A stretch of 64,000 nucleotides of DNA, taken from contig NW_026961102.1 in the NCBI RefSeq assembly GCF_021018805.1, positions 1 through 64,000 of the forward strand, given 5' to 3'. Each line of letters begins with the position of its first letter. Within the stretch, counting starts at the first letter, position 1. Source of the stretch: Prinia subflava (taxonomy: Eukaryota > Chordata > Aves > Passeriformes > Cisticolidae). The position numbers were made by a program, and so were the translations under genes. Shown in pieces: positions 10,731 through 23,700 of this stretch. The notes beneath the pieces were generated by a model, which had not been told where the DNA came from, did not search any database, and was given only the letters and a program-made list of their open reading frames with translations.

Positions 10731-13550
10731 CTTTGCTGTTGCTGTGTCGGTTTTCTCAAGAAACAAACCCTGTTTGTTCTCTGTACTTGCAGCGAGCAGA
10801 GAAGCTCTTGAAGACACGTACCTGCTTTCTCCACTACTGACGTATATTTTGTACCAGTTGGTGTGTTCCTCGTCTGGAGAGCAGGAGCAAAGGTTTTAGG
10901 ACCTAAATTGCTTGATTTCCTTGGAAGAGATATGTAGAACACTGTGCTTTGCTGTTACTGTGTTGGTTTTCTCAAGACACAAGTCCTGTTGGTTGTCTGT
11001 GTTTGCAGCAAGCAGAGAAGCTGCTGCAGACACTTTCTTGCCCCTTTTCCACAAGAGAAGTATATTTTGTACCAGTTGGTGTATTCCTCGTCTGCAGAGC
11101 AAGATCAAAGGTTTTAGGATCTAAATTGCTTGTTTTCCATGGAAGAGCTATGTAGAACACTATGCTTTGCTGTTGCTGTGTTGGTTTTCTCAAGACACAA
11201 GTCCTGTTTGTTCTCTGTGTTTGCAGCAAGCAGAGAAGCTGCTGCAGACACTTTCTTGCCCCTTTTCCACAAGTGAAGTATATTTTGTACCAGTTGGTGT
11301 ATTCCTCGTCTGCAGAGCAAGAGCAAATATGTTAGGACCTAAATTGCTTGATTTCCATGGAAGAGCTCTGTAGAACACTATGCTTTGCTGTTGCTGTGTC
11401 GGTTTTCTCAAGAAACAAACCCTGTTTGTTCTCTGTACTTGCAGCGAGCAGAGAAGCTCTTGAAGACACGTACCTGCTTTCTCCACTACTGACGTATATT
11501 TTGTACCAGTTGGTGTATTCCTCGTCTGGAGAGCAGGAGCAAAGGTTTTAGGACCTAAATTGCTTGATTTCCTTGGAAGAGATATGTAGAACACTGTGCT
11601 TCGCTGTTACTGTGTTGGTTTTCTCAAGACACAAGTCCTGTTGGTTGTCTGTGTTTGCAGCAAGCAGAGAAGCTGCTGCAGACATTTTCTTGCCCCTTTT
11701 CCACAAGTGAAGTATATTTTGTACCAGTTGGTGTATTCCTCGTCTGCAGAGCAAGAGCAAAGGTTTTAGGATCTAAATTGCTTGTTTTCCATGGAAGAGC
11801 TATTAAGAACACTATGCTTTGCTGTTACTGTGTTGGTTTTCTCAAGAAACAAACCCTGTTTTTTCTCTGTACTTGCAGCGAGCAGAGAAGCTCTTGAAGA
11901 CACGTACCTGCTTTCTCCACTACTGACGTATATTTTGTACCAGTTGGTGTATTCCTCGTCTGGAGAGCAGGAGCAAAGGTTTTAGGACCTAAATTGCTTG
12001 ATTTCCTTGGAAGAGATATGTAGAACACTGTGCTTTGCTGTTACTGTGTTGGTTTTCTCAAGACACAAGTCCTGTTGGTTGTCTGTGTTTGCAGCAAGCA
12101 GAGAAGCTGCTGCAGACACTTTCTTGCTCCTTTTCCACTAGTGAAGTATATTTTGTACCAGTTGGTGTATTCCTCGTCTGCAGAGCAAGAGCAAAGGTTT
12201 TAGGATCTAAATTGCTTGTTTTCCATGGAAGAGCTATGTAGAACACTATGCTTTGCTGTTGCTGTGTTGGTTTTCTCAAGACACAAGCCCTGTTTGTTCT
12301 CTGTGTTTTCAGCAAGCAGAGAAGCTGCTGCAGACACTTTCTTGCCCCTTTTCCACTAGTGAAGTATATTTTGTACCAGTTGGTGTATTCCTCGTCTGCA
12401 GAGCAAGTGCAAAGGTTTTAGGATCTAAATTGCTTGTTTTCCATGGAAGAGCTCTGTAGAACACTATGCTTTGCTGTTGCTGTGTTGGTTTTCTCAAGAC
12501 ACAAGTCCTGTTGGTTGTCTGTGTTTGCAGCAAGCAGAGAAGCTGCTGCAGACACTTTCTTGCCCCTTTTCCACAAGTGAAGTATATTTTGTACCAGTTG
12601 GTGTATTCCTCGTCTGCAGAGCAAGAGCAAATATGTTAGGACCTAAATTGCTTGATTTCCATGGAAGAGCTCTGTAGAACACTATGCTTTGCTGTTGCTG
12701 TGTCGGTTTTCTCAAGAAACAAACCCTGTTTGTTCTCTGTACTTGCAGCGAGCAGAGAAGCTCTTGAAGACACGTACCTGCTTTCTCCACTACTGACGTA
12801 TATTTTGTACCAGTTGGTGTATTCCTCGTCTGCAGAGCAGGAGCAAAGGTTTTAGGACCTAATTGCTTGATTTCCTTGGAAGAGATATGTAGAACACTGT
12901 GCTTTGCTGTTACTGTGTTGGTTTTTTCAAGACACAAGTCCTGTTGGTTGTCTGTGTTTGCAGCAAGCAGAGAAGCTGCTGCAGACACTTTCTTGCCTTT
13001 TTTCCACAAGTGAAGTATATTTTGTACCAGTTGGTGTATTCCTCGTCTGCAGAGCAAGAGCAAAGGTGTTAGGACCTAAACTGCTTAATTTCCATGGAAG
13101 AGCTCTGTAGAACACTATGGTTTTCGGTTGCTGTGTTTGTTTTCTCAAGACACAAGCCCTGTTTGTTCTCTGTGTTTTCAGCAAGCAGAGAAGCTGCTGC
13201 AGACACTTTCTTGCCCCTTTTCCACAAGTGAAGTATATTTTGTACCAGTTGGTGTGTTCCTCCTCTGCAGAGCAAGAGCAAAGGTTTTAGGATCTAAATT
13301 GCTTGTTTTCCATGGAAGAGCTATGTAGAACACTATGCTTTGCTGTTGCTGTGTTGGTTTTCTCAAGACACAGTCCTGTTGGTTGTCTGTGTTTGCAGCA
13401 AGCAGAGAAGCTGCTGCAGACACTTTCTTGCCCCTTTTCCACAAGTGAAGTATATTTTGTACCAGTTGGTGTATTCCTCGTCTGCAGAGCAAGAGCAAAG
13501 GTTTTAGGATCTAAATTGCTTGTTTTCCATGGAAGAGCTATGTAGAACAC
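10731..13550. repeat. Higher-order repeat copy, 15-mer (3261 bp), copy 2
   Basis: This is the second copy of the 3, 2, 4, 6 pattern. Its B unit at 10731 is preceded by a monomer ending ttgttttccatgg. In the related block at 26.1 kb an aaatatgttagg monomer stands between these two units, so one monomer appears to have been lost at about 10.7 kb. The right edge diverges near 13.55 kb, where attttcttgcccc replaces actttcttgctcc. Confidence 0.8.
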
Positions 13551-15938
13551 TATGCTTTGCTGTTGCTGTGTTGGTTTTCTCAAGACACAAGTCCTGTTGG
13601 TTGTCTGTGTTTGCAGCAAGCAGAGAAGCTGCTGCAGACATTTTCTTGCCCCTTTTCCACAAGTGAAGTATATTTTGTACCAGTTGGTGTATTCCTCGTC
13701 TGCAGAGCAAGATCAAAGGTTTTAGGATCTAAATTGCTTGTTTTCCATGGAAGAGCTCTGTAGAACACTATGCTTTGCTGTTGCTGTGTTGGTTTTGTCA
13801 AGACACATGTCCTGTTGGTTGTCTGTGTTTGCAGCAAGCAGAGAAGCTGCTGCAGACACTTTCTTGCCCCTTTTCCACAAGTGAAGTATATTTTGTACCA
13901 GTTGGTGTATTCCTCGTCTGCAGAGCAAGAGCAAATATGTTAGGACCTAAATTGCTTGATTTCCATGGAAGAGCTCTGTAGAACACTATGCTTTGCTGTT
14001 GCTGTGTCGGTTTTCTCAAGAAACAAACCCTGTTTGTTCTCTGTACTTGCAGCGAGCAGAGAAGCTCTTGAAGACACGTACCTGCTTTCTCCACTACTGA
14101 CGTATATTTTGTACCAGTTGGTGTATTCCTCATCTGGAGAGCAGGAGCAAAGGTTTTAGGACCTAAATTGCTTGATTTCCTTGGAAGAGATATGTAGAAC
14201 ACTGTGCTTTGCTGTTACTGTGTTGGTTTTCTCAAGACACAAGTCCTGTTGGTTGTCTGTGTTTGCAGCAAGCAGAGAAGCTGCTGCAGACACTTTCTTG
14301 CTCCTTTTCCACTAGTGAAGTATATTTTGTACCAGTTTGTGTATTCCTCGTCTGCAGAGCAAGAGCAAAGGTTTTAGGATCTAAATTGCTTGTTTTCCAT
14401 GGAAGAGCTATGTAGAACACTATGCTTTGCTGTTGCTATGTTGGTTTTCTCAAGACACAAGCCCTGTTTGTTCTCTGTGTTTTCAGCAAGCAGAGAAGCT
14501 GCTGCAGACACTTTCTTGCCCCTTTTCCACTAGTGAAGTATATTTTGTACCAGTTGGTGTATTCCTCGTCTGCAGAGCAAGTGCAAAGGTTTTAGGATCT
14601 AAATTGCTTGTTTTCCATGGAAGAGCTATGTAGAACACTATGCTTTGCTGTTGCTGTGTTGGTTTTCTCAAGACACAAGCCCTGTTTGTTCCCTGTGTTT
14701 TCAGCAAGCAGAGAAGCTGCTGCAGACACTTTCTTGCCCCTTTTCCACAAGTGAAGTATATTTTGTGCCAGTTGGTGTGTTCCTCCTCTGCAGAGCAAGA
14801 TCAAAGGTTTTAGGATCTAAATTGCTTGTTTTCCATGGAAGAGCTATGTAGAACACTATGCTTTGCTGTTGCTGTGTTGGTTTTCTCAAGACACAAGTCC
14901 TGTTGGTTGTCTGTGTTTCCAGCAAGCAGAGAAGCTGCTGCAGACACTTTCTTGCCCCTTTTCCACAAGTGAAGTATATTTTGTACCAGTTGGTGTATTC
15001 CTCGTCTGCAGAGCAAGAGCAAAGATTTTAGGATCTAAATTGCTTGTTTTCCATGGAAGAGCTATGTAGAACACTATGCTTTGCTGTTGCTGTGTTGGTT
15101 TTCTCAAGACACAAGTCCTGTTGGTTGTCTGTGTTTGCAGCAAGCAGAGAAGCTGCTGCAGACATTTTCTTGCCCCTTTTCCACAAGTGAAGTATATTTT
15201 GTACCAGTTGGTGTATTCCTCGTCTGCAGAGCAAGAGCAAAGGTTTTAGGATCTAAATTGCTTGTTTTCCATGGAAGAGCTCTGTAGAACACTATGCTTT
15301 GCTGTTGCTGTGTTGGTTTCCTCAAGACACAAGTCCTGTTGGTTGTCTGTGTTTGCAGCAAGCAGAGAAGCTGCTGCAGACACTTTCTTGCCCCTTTTCC
15401 ACAAGTGAAGTATATTTTGTACCAGTTGGTGTATTCCTCGTCTGCAGAGCAAGAGCAAATATGTTAGGACCTAAATTGCTTGATTTCCATGGAAGAGCTC
15501 TGTAGAACACTATGCTTTGCTGTTGCTGTGTCGGTTTTCTCAAGAAACAAACCCTGTTTGTTCTCTGTACTTGCAGCGAGCAGAGAAGCTCTTGAAGACA
15601 CGTACCTGCTTTCTCCACTACTGACGTATATTTTGTACCAGTTGGTGTATTCCTCATCTGGAGAGCAGGAGCAAAGGTTTTAGGACCTAAATTGCTTGAT
15701 TTCCTTGGAAGAGATATGTAGAACACTGTGCTTTGCTGTTACTGTGTTGGTTTTCTCAAGACACAAGTCCTGTTGGTTGTCTGTGTTTGCAGCAAGCAGA
15801 GAAGCTGCTGCAGACACTTTCTTGCTCCTTTTCCACTAGTGAAGTATATTTTGTACCAGTTGGTGTATTCCTCGTCTGCAGAGCAAGAGCAAAGGTTTTA
15901 GGATCTAAATTGCTTGTTTTCCATGGAAGAGCTATTAA
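11155..15938. repeat. Tandem 22-mer higher-order repeat (4784 bp), copy 1
   Basis: This 22-monomer block (B spacings 3, 2, 4, 6, 7) is followed immediately by a second copy at an offset of 4784 bp. Comparing the reading-frame translations of the two copies, I found only two base differences: tctgcagag against tctggagag at about 12831/17615, and acacatgtcc against acacaagtcc at about 13808/18592. Rare marks shared by both copies include the 1-bp deletion in acctaattgc, ggttttgtcaag, gtttccagcaag and ggtttcctcaag. The exact left edge is uncertain because both junctions lie in common sequence. Confidence 0.92.
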
Positions 15939-18900
15939 GAACACTATGCTTTGCTGTTGCTGTGTTGGTTTTCTCAAGACACAAGTCCTGTTTGTTCTCT
16001 GTGTTTGCAGCAAGCAGAGAAGCTGCTGCAGACACTTTCTTGCCCCTTTTCCACAAGTGAAGTATATTTTGTACCAGTTGGTGTATTCCTCGTCTGCAGA
16101 GCAAGAGCAAATATGTTAGGACCTAAATTGCTTGATTTCCATGGAAGAGCTCTGTAGAACACTATGCTTTGCTGTTGCTGTGTCGGTTTTCTCAAGAAAC
16201 AAACCCTGTTTGTTCTCTGTACTTGCAGCGAGCAGAGAAGCTCTTGAAGACACGTACCTGCTTTCTCCACTACTGACGTATATTTTGTACCAGTTGGTGT
16301 ATTCCTCGTCTGGAGAGCAGGAGCAAAGGTTTTAGGACCTAAATTGCTTGATTTCCTTGGAAGAGATATGTAGAACACTGTGCTTCGCTGTTACTGTGTT
16401 GGTTTTCTCAAGACACAAGTCCTGTTGGTTGTCTGTGTTTGCAGCAAGCAGAGAAGCTGCTGCAGACATTTTCTTGCCCCTTTTCCACAAGTGAAGTATA
16501 TTTTGTACCAGTTGGTGTATTCCTCGTCTGCAGAGCAAGAGCAAAGGTTTTAGGATCTAAATTGCTTGTTTTCCATGGAAGAGCTATTAAGAACACTATG
16601 CTTTGCTGTTACTGTGTTGGTTTTCTCAAGAAACAAACCCTGTTTTTTCTCTGTACTTGCAGCGAGCAGAGAAGCTCTTGAAGACACGTACCTGCTTTCT
16701 CCACTACTGACGTATATTTTGTACCAGTTGGTGTATTCCTCGTCTGGAGAGCAGGAGCAAAGGTTTTAGGACCTAAATTGCTTGATTTCCTTGGAAGAGA
16801 TATGTAGAACACTGTGCTTTGCTGTTACTGTGTTGGTTTTCTCAAGACACAAGTCCTGTTGGTTGTCTGTGTTTGCAGCAAGCAGAGAAGCTGCTGCAGA
16901 CACTTTCTTGCTCCTTTTCCACTAGTGAAGTATATTTTGTACCAGTTGGTGTATTCCTCGTCTGCAGAGCAAGAGCAAAGGTTTTAGGATCTAAATTGCT
17001 TGTTTTCCATGGAAGAGCTATGTAGAACACTATGCTTTGCTGTTGCTGTGTTGGTTTTCTCAAGACACAAGCCCTGTTTGTTCTCTGTGTTTTCAGCAAG
17101 CAGAGAAGCTGCTGCAGACACTTTCTTGCCCCTTTTCCACTAGTGAAGTATATTTTGTACCAGTTGGTGTATTCCTCGTCTGCAGAGCAAGTGCAAAGGT
17201 TTTAGGATCTAAATTGCTTGTTTTCCATGGAAGAGCTCTGTAGAACACTATGCTTTGCTGTTGCTGTGTTGGTTTTCTCAAGACACAAGTCCTGTTGGTT
17301 GTCTGTGTTTGCAGCAAGCAGAGAAGCTGCTGCAGACACTTTCTTGCCCCTTTTCCACAAGTGAAGTATATTTTGTACCAGTTGGTGTATTCCTCGTCTG
17401 CAGAGCAAGAGCAAATATGTTAGGACCTAAATTGCTTGATTTCCATGGAAGAGCTCTGTAGAACACTATGCTTTGCTGTTGCTGTGTCGGTTTTCTCAAG
17501 AAACAAACCCTGTTTGTTCTCTGTACTTGCAGCGAGCAGAGAAGCTCTTGAAGACACGTACCTGCTTTCTCCACTACTGACGTATATTTTGTACCAGTTG
17601 GTGTATTCCTCGTCTGGAGAGCAGGAGCAAAGGTTTTAGGACCTAATTGCTTGATTTCCTTGGAAGAGATATGTAGAACACTGTGCTTTGCTGTTACTGT
17701 GTTGGTTTTTTCAAGACACAAGTCCTGTTGGTTGTCTGTGTTTGCAGCAAGCAGAGAAGCTGCTGCAGACACTTTCTTGCCTTTTTTCCACAAGTGAAGT
17801 ATATTTTGTACCAGTTGGTGTATTCCTCGTCTGCAGAGCAAGAGCAAAGGTGTTAGGACCTAAACTGCTTAATTTCCATGGAAGAGCTCTGTAGAACACT
17901 ATGGTTTTCGGTTGCTGTGTTTGTTTTCTCAAGACACAAGCCCTGTTTGTTCTCTGTGTTTTCAGCAAGCAGAGAAGCTGCTGCAGACACTTTCTTGCCC
18001 CTTTTCCACAAGTGAAGTATATTTTGTACCAGTTGGTGTGTTCCTCCTCTGCAGAGCAAGAGCAAAGGTTTTAGGATCTAAATTGCTTGTTTTCCATGGA
18101 AGAGCTATGTAGAACACTATGCTTTGCTGTTGCTGTGTTGGTTTTCTCAAGACACAGTCCTGTTGGTTGTCTGTGTTTGCAGCAAGCAGAGAAGCTGCTG
18201 CAGACACTTTCTTGCCCCTTTTCCACAAGTGAAGTATATTTTGTACCAGTTGGTGTATTCCTCGTCTGCAGAGCAAGAGCAAAGGTTTTAGGATCTAAAT
18301 TGCTTGTTTTCCATGGAAGAGCTATGTAGAACACTATGCTTTGCTGTTGCTGTGTTGGTTTTCTCAAGACACAAGTCCTGTTGGTTGTCTGTGTTTGCAG
18401 CAAGCAGAGAAGCTGCTGCAGACATTTTCTTGCCCCTTTTCCACAAGTGAAGTATATTTTGTACCAGTTGGTGTATTCCTCGTCTGCAGAGCAAGATCAA
18501 AGGTTTTAGGATCTAAATTGCTTGTTTTCCATGGAAGAGCTCTGTAGAACACTATGCTTTGCTGTTGCTGTGTTGGTTTTGTCAAGACACAAGTCCTGTT
18601 GGTTGTCTGTGTTTGCAGCAAGCAGAGAAGCTGCTGCAGACACTTTCTTGCCCCTTTTCCACAAGTGAAGTATATTTTGTACCAGTTGGTGTATTCCTCG
18701 TCTGCAGAGCAAGAGCAAATATGTTAGGACCTAAATTGCTTGATTTCCATGGAAGAGCTCTGTAGAACACTATGCTTTGCTGTTGCTGTGTCGGTTTTCT
18801 CAAGAAACAAACCCTGTTTGTTCTCTGTACTTGCAGCGAGCAGAGAAGCTCTTGAAGACACGTACCTGCTTTCTCCACTACTGACGTATATTTTGTACCA

Positions 18901-20722
18901 GTTGGTGTATTCCTCATCTGGAGAGCAGGAGCAAAGGTTTTAGGACCTAAATTGCTTGATTTCCTTGGAAGAGATATGTAGAACACTGTGCTTTGCTGTT
19001 ACTGTGTTGGTTTTCTCAAGACACAAGTCCTGTTGGTTGTCTGTGTTTGCAGCAAGCAGAGAAGCTGCTGCAGACACTTTCTTGCTCCTTTTCCACTAGT
19101 GAAGTATATTTTGTACCAGTTTGTGTATTCCTCGTCTGCAGAGCAAGAGCAAAGGTTTTAGGATCTAAATTGCTTGTTTTCCATGGAAGAGCTATGTAGA
19201 ACACTATGCTTTGCTGTTGCTATGTTGGTTTTCTCAAGACACAAGCCCTGTTTGTTCTCTGTGTTTTCAGCAAGCAGAGAAGCTGCTGCAGACACTTTCT
19301 TGCCCCTTTTCCACTAGTGAAGTATATTTTGTACCAGTTGGTGTATTCCTCGTCTGCAGAGCAAGTGCAAAGGTTTTAGGATCTAAATTGCTTGTTTTCC
19401 ATGGAAGAGCTATGTAGAACACTATGCTTTGCTGTTGCTGTGTTGGTTTTCTCAAGACACAAGCCCTGTTTGTTCCCTGTGTTTTCAGCAAGCAGAGAAG
19501 CTGCTGCAGACACTTTCTTGCCCCTTTTCCACAAGTGAAGTATATTTTGTGCCAGTTGGTGTGTTCCTCCTCTGCAGAGCAAGATCAAAGGTTTTAGGAT
19601 CTAAATTGCTTGTTTTCCATGGAAGAGCTATGTAGAACACTATGCTTTGCTGTTGCTGTGTTGGTTTTCTCAAGACACAAGTCCTGTTGGTTGTCTGTGT
19701 TTCCAGCAAGCAGAGAAGCTGCTGCAGACACTTTCTTGCCCCTTTTCCACAAGTGAAGTATATTTTGTACCAGTTGGTGTATTCCTCGTCTGCAGAGCAA
19801 GAGCAAAGATTTTAGGATCTAAATTGCTTGTTTTCCATGGAAGAGCTATGTAGAACACTATGCTTTGCTGTTGCTGTGTTGGTTTTCTCAAGACACAAGT
19901 CCTGTTGGTTGTCTGTGTTTGCAGCAAGCAGAGAAGCTGCTGCAGACATTTTCTTGCCCCTTTTCCACAAGTGAAGTATATTTTGTACCAGTTGGTGTAT
20001 TCCTCGTCTGCAGAGCAAGAGCAAAGGTTTTAGGATCTAAATTGCTTGTTTTCCATGGAAGAGCTCTGTAGAACACTATGCTTTGCTGTTGCTGTGTTGG
20101 TTTCCTCAAGACACAAGTCCTGTTGGTTGTCTGTGTTTGCAGCAAGCAGAGAAGCTGCTGCAGACACTTTCTTGCCCCTTTTCCACAAGTGAAGTATATT
20201 TTGTACCAGTTGGTGTATTCCTCGTCTGCAGAGCAAGAGCAAATATGTTAGGACCTAAATTGCTTGATTTCCATGGAAGAGCTCTGTAGAACACTATGCT
20301 TTGCTGTTGCTGTGTCGGTTTTCTCAAGAAACAAACCCTGTTTGTTCTCTGTACTTGCAGCGAGCAGAGAAGCTCTTGAAGACACGTACCTGCTTTCTCC
20401 ACTACTGACGTATATTTTGTACCAGTTGGTGTATTCCTCATCTGGAGAGCAGGAGCAAAGGTTTTAGGACCTAAATTGCTTGATTTCCTTGGAAGAGATA
20501 TGTAGAACACTGTGCTTTGCTGTTACTGTGTTGGTTTTCTCAAGACACAAGTCCTGTTGGTTGTCTGTGTTTGCAGCAAGCAGAGAAGCTGCTGCAGACA
20601 CTTTCTTGCTCCTTTTCCACTAGTGAAGTATATTTTGTACCAGTTGGTGTATTCCTCGTCTGCAGAGCAAGAGCAAAGGTTTTAGGATCTAAATTGCTTG
20701 TTTTCCATGGAAGAGCTATTAA
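15939..20722. repeat. Tandem 22-mer higher-order repeat (4784 bp), copy 2
   Basis: This copy is adjacent to copy 1 and nearly identical to it. After gctattaag at about 20723 the next monomer reads acacaagccctg where a third copy would read acacaagtcctg, so the duplication stops at two copies in this window. The last 300 bp and the next monomer match 5.5-5.9 kb at an offset of 15005 bp, which links this end to the 23-mer family. Confidence 0.92.
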
Positions 20723-20734
20723 GAACACTATGCT

Positions 20735-23700
20735 TTGCTGTTGCTGTGTTGGTTTTCTCAAGACACAAGCCCTGTTTGTTCTCTGTGTTTTCAGCAAGCA
20801 GAGAAGCTGCTGCAGACACTTTCTTGCCCCTTTTCCACTAGTGAAGTATATTTTGTACCAGTTGGTGTATTCCTCGTCTGCAGAGCAAGTGCAAAGGTTT
20901 TAGGATCTAAATTGCTTGTTTTCCATGGAAGAGCTATGTAGAACACTATGCTTTGCTGTTGCTGTGTTGGTTTTCTCAAGACACAAACCCTGTTTGTTCC
21001 CTGTGTTTTCAGCAAGCAGAGAAGCTGCTGCAGACACTTTCTTGCCCCTTTTCCACAAGTGAAGTATATTTTGTACCAGTTGGTGTATTCCTCGTCTGCA
21101 GAGCAAGAGCAAAGGTTTTAGGATCTAAATTGCTTGTTTTCCATGGAAGAGCTATGTAGAACACTATGCTTTGCTGTTGCTGTGTTGGTTTTCTCAAGAC
21201 ACAAGTCCTGTTGGTTGTCTGTGTTTGCAGCAAGCAGAGAAGCTGCTGCAGACACTTTCTTGCCCCTTTTCCACAAGTGAAGTATATTTTGTACCAGTTG
21301 GTGTATTCCTCGTCTGCAGAGCAAGAGCAAATATGTTAGGACCTAAATTGCTTGATTTCCATGGAAAGCTCTGTAGAACACTATGCTTTGCTGTTGCTGT
21401 GTCGGTTTTCTCAAGAAACAAACCCTGTTTGTTCTCTGTACTTGCAGCGAGCAGAGAAGCTCTTGAAGACACGTACCTGCTTTCTCCACTACTGACGTAT
21501 ATTTTGTACCAGTTGGTGTATTCCTCGTCTGGAGAGCAGGAGCAAAGGTTTTAGGACCTAAATTGCTTGATTTCCTTGGAAGAGATATGTAGAACACTGT
21601 GCTTTGCTGTTACTGTGTTGGTTTTCTCAAGACACAAGTCTGTTGGTTGTCTGTGTTTGCAGCAAGCAGAGAAGCTGCTGCAGACACTTTCTTGCCTTTT
21701 CCACTAGTGAAGTATATTTTGTACCAGTTGGTGTATTCCTCGTCTGCAGAGCAAGAGCAAAGGTTTTAGGATCTAAATTGCTTGTTTTCCATGGAAGAGC
21801 TATGTAGAACACTATGCTTTGCTGTGCTGTTGCTGTGTTGGTTTTCTCAAGACACAAGCCCTGTTTGTTCTCTGTGTTTTCAGCAAGCAGAGAAGCTGCT
21901 GCAGACACTTTCTTGCCCCTTTTCCACAAGTGAAGTATATTTTGTACCAGTTGGTGTATTCCTCGTCTGCAGAGCAAGTGCAAAGGTTTTAGGATCTAAA
22001 TTGCTTGTTTTCCATGGAAGAGCTATGTAGAACACTATGCTTTGCTGTTGCTGTGTTGGTTTTCTCAAGACACAAGTCCTGTTGGTTGTCTGTGTTTGCA
22101 GCAAGCAGAGAAGCTGCTGCAGACACTTTCTTGCCCCTTTTCCACAAGTGAAGTATATTTTGTACCAGTTGGTGTATTCCTCGTCTGCAGAGCAAGAGCA
22201 AATATGTTAGGACCTAAATTACTTGATTTCCATGGAAGAGCTCTGTAGAACACTATGCTTTGCTGTTGCTGTGTCGGTTTTCTCAAGAAACAAACCCTGT
22301 TTGTTCTCTGTACTTGCAGCGAGCAGAGAAGCTCTTGAAGACACGTACCTGCTTTCTCCACTACTGACGTATATTTTGTACCAGTTGGTGTGTTCCTCGT
22401 CTGGAGAGCAGGAGCTAAGGCTTTAGGACCTAAATTGCTTGATTTCCTTGGAAGAGATATGTAGAACACTGTGCTTTGCTGTTACTGTGTTGGTTTTCTC
22501 AAGACACAAGTCCTGTTGGTTGTCTGTGTTTGCAGCAAGCAGAGAAGCTGCTGCAGACACTTTCTTGCCCCTTTTCCACAAGTGAAGTATATTTTGTACC
22601 AGTTGGTGTATTCCTCGTCTGCAGAGCAAGATCAAAGGTTTTAGGATCTAAATTGCTTGTTTTCCATGGAAGAGCTCTGTAGAACACTATGCTTTGCTGT
22701 TGCTGTGTTGGTTTTCTCAAGACACAAGTCCTGTTGGTTGTCTGTGTTTGCAGCAAGCAGAGAAGCTGCTGCAGACACTTTCTTGCCCCTTTTCCACAAG
22801 TGAAGTATATTTTGTACCAGTTGGTGTATTCCTCGTCTGCAGAGCAATAGCAAATATGTTAGGACCTAAATTGCTTGATTTCCATGGAAGAGCTCTGTAG
22901 AACACTATGCTTTGCTGTTGCTGTGTCGGTTTTCTCAAGAAACAAACCCTGTTTGTTCTCTGTACTTGCAGCGAGCAGAGAAGCTCTTGAAGACACGTAC
23001 CTGCTTTCTCCACTACTGACGTATATTTTGTACCAGTTGGTGTACTCCTCGTCTGGAGAGCAGGAGCAAAGGTTTTAGGACCTAAATTGCTTGATTTCCT
23101 TGGAAGAGATATGTAGAACCCTGTGCTTCGCTGTTACTGTGTTGGTTTTCTCAAGACACAAGTCCTGTTGGTTGTCTGTGTTTGCAGCAAGCAGAGAAGC
23201 TGCTGCAGACACTTTCTTGCTCCTTTTCCACTAGTGAAGTATATTTTGTACCAGTTGGTGTATTCCTCGTCTGCAGAGCAAGAGCAAAGGTTTTAGGATC
23301 TAAATTGCTTGTTTTCCATGGAAGAGCTATTAAGAACACTATGCTTTGCTGTTGCTGTGTTGGTTTTCTCAAGACACAAGTCCTGTTGGTTGTCTGTGTT
23401 TGCAGCAAGCAGAGAAGCTGCTGCAGACACTTTCTTGCCCCTTTTCCACAAGTGAAGTATATTTTGTACCAGTTGGTGTATTCCTCGTCTGCAGAGCAAG
23501 TGCAAAGGTTTTAGGATCTAAATTGCTTGTTTTCCATGGAAGAGCTATGTAGAACACTATGCTTTGCTGTTGCTGTGTTGGTTTTCTAAAGACACAAGCC
23601 CTGTTTGTTCCCTGTGTTTTCAGCAAGCAGAGAAGCTGCTGCAGACACTTTCTTGTCCCTTTTCCACAAGTGAAGTATATTTTGTGCCAGTTGGTGTGTT

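Noticed and set aside
12494..13063. Longest open frames, about 134-189 codons on the - strand
   Set aside because: The 134-codon frames arise because the 216-bp B unit keeps frame with its neighbour, and the 189-codon ones because of a 1-bp deletion in B (acctaattgc). They are frame accidents without splice, promoter or polyadenylation context.
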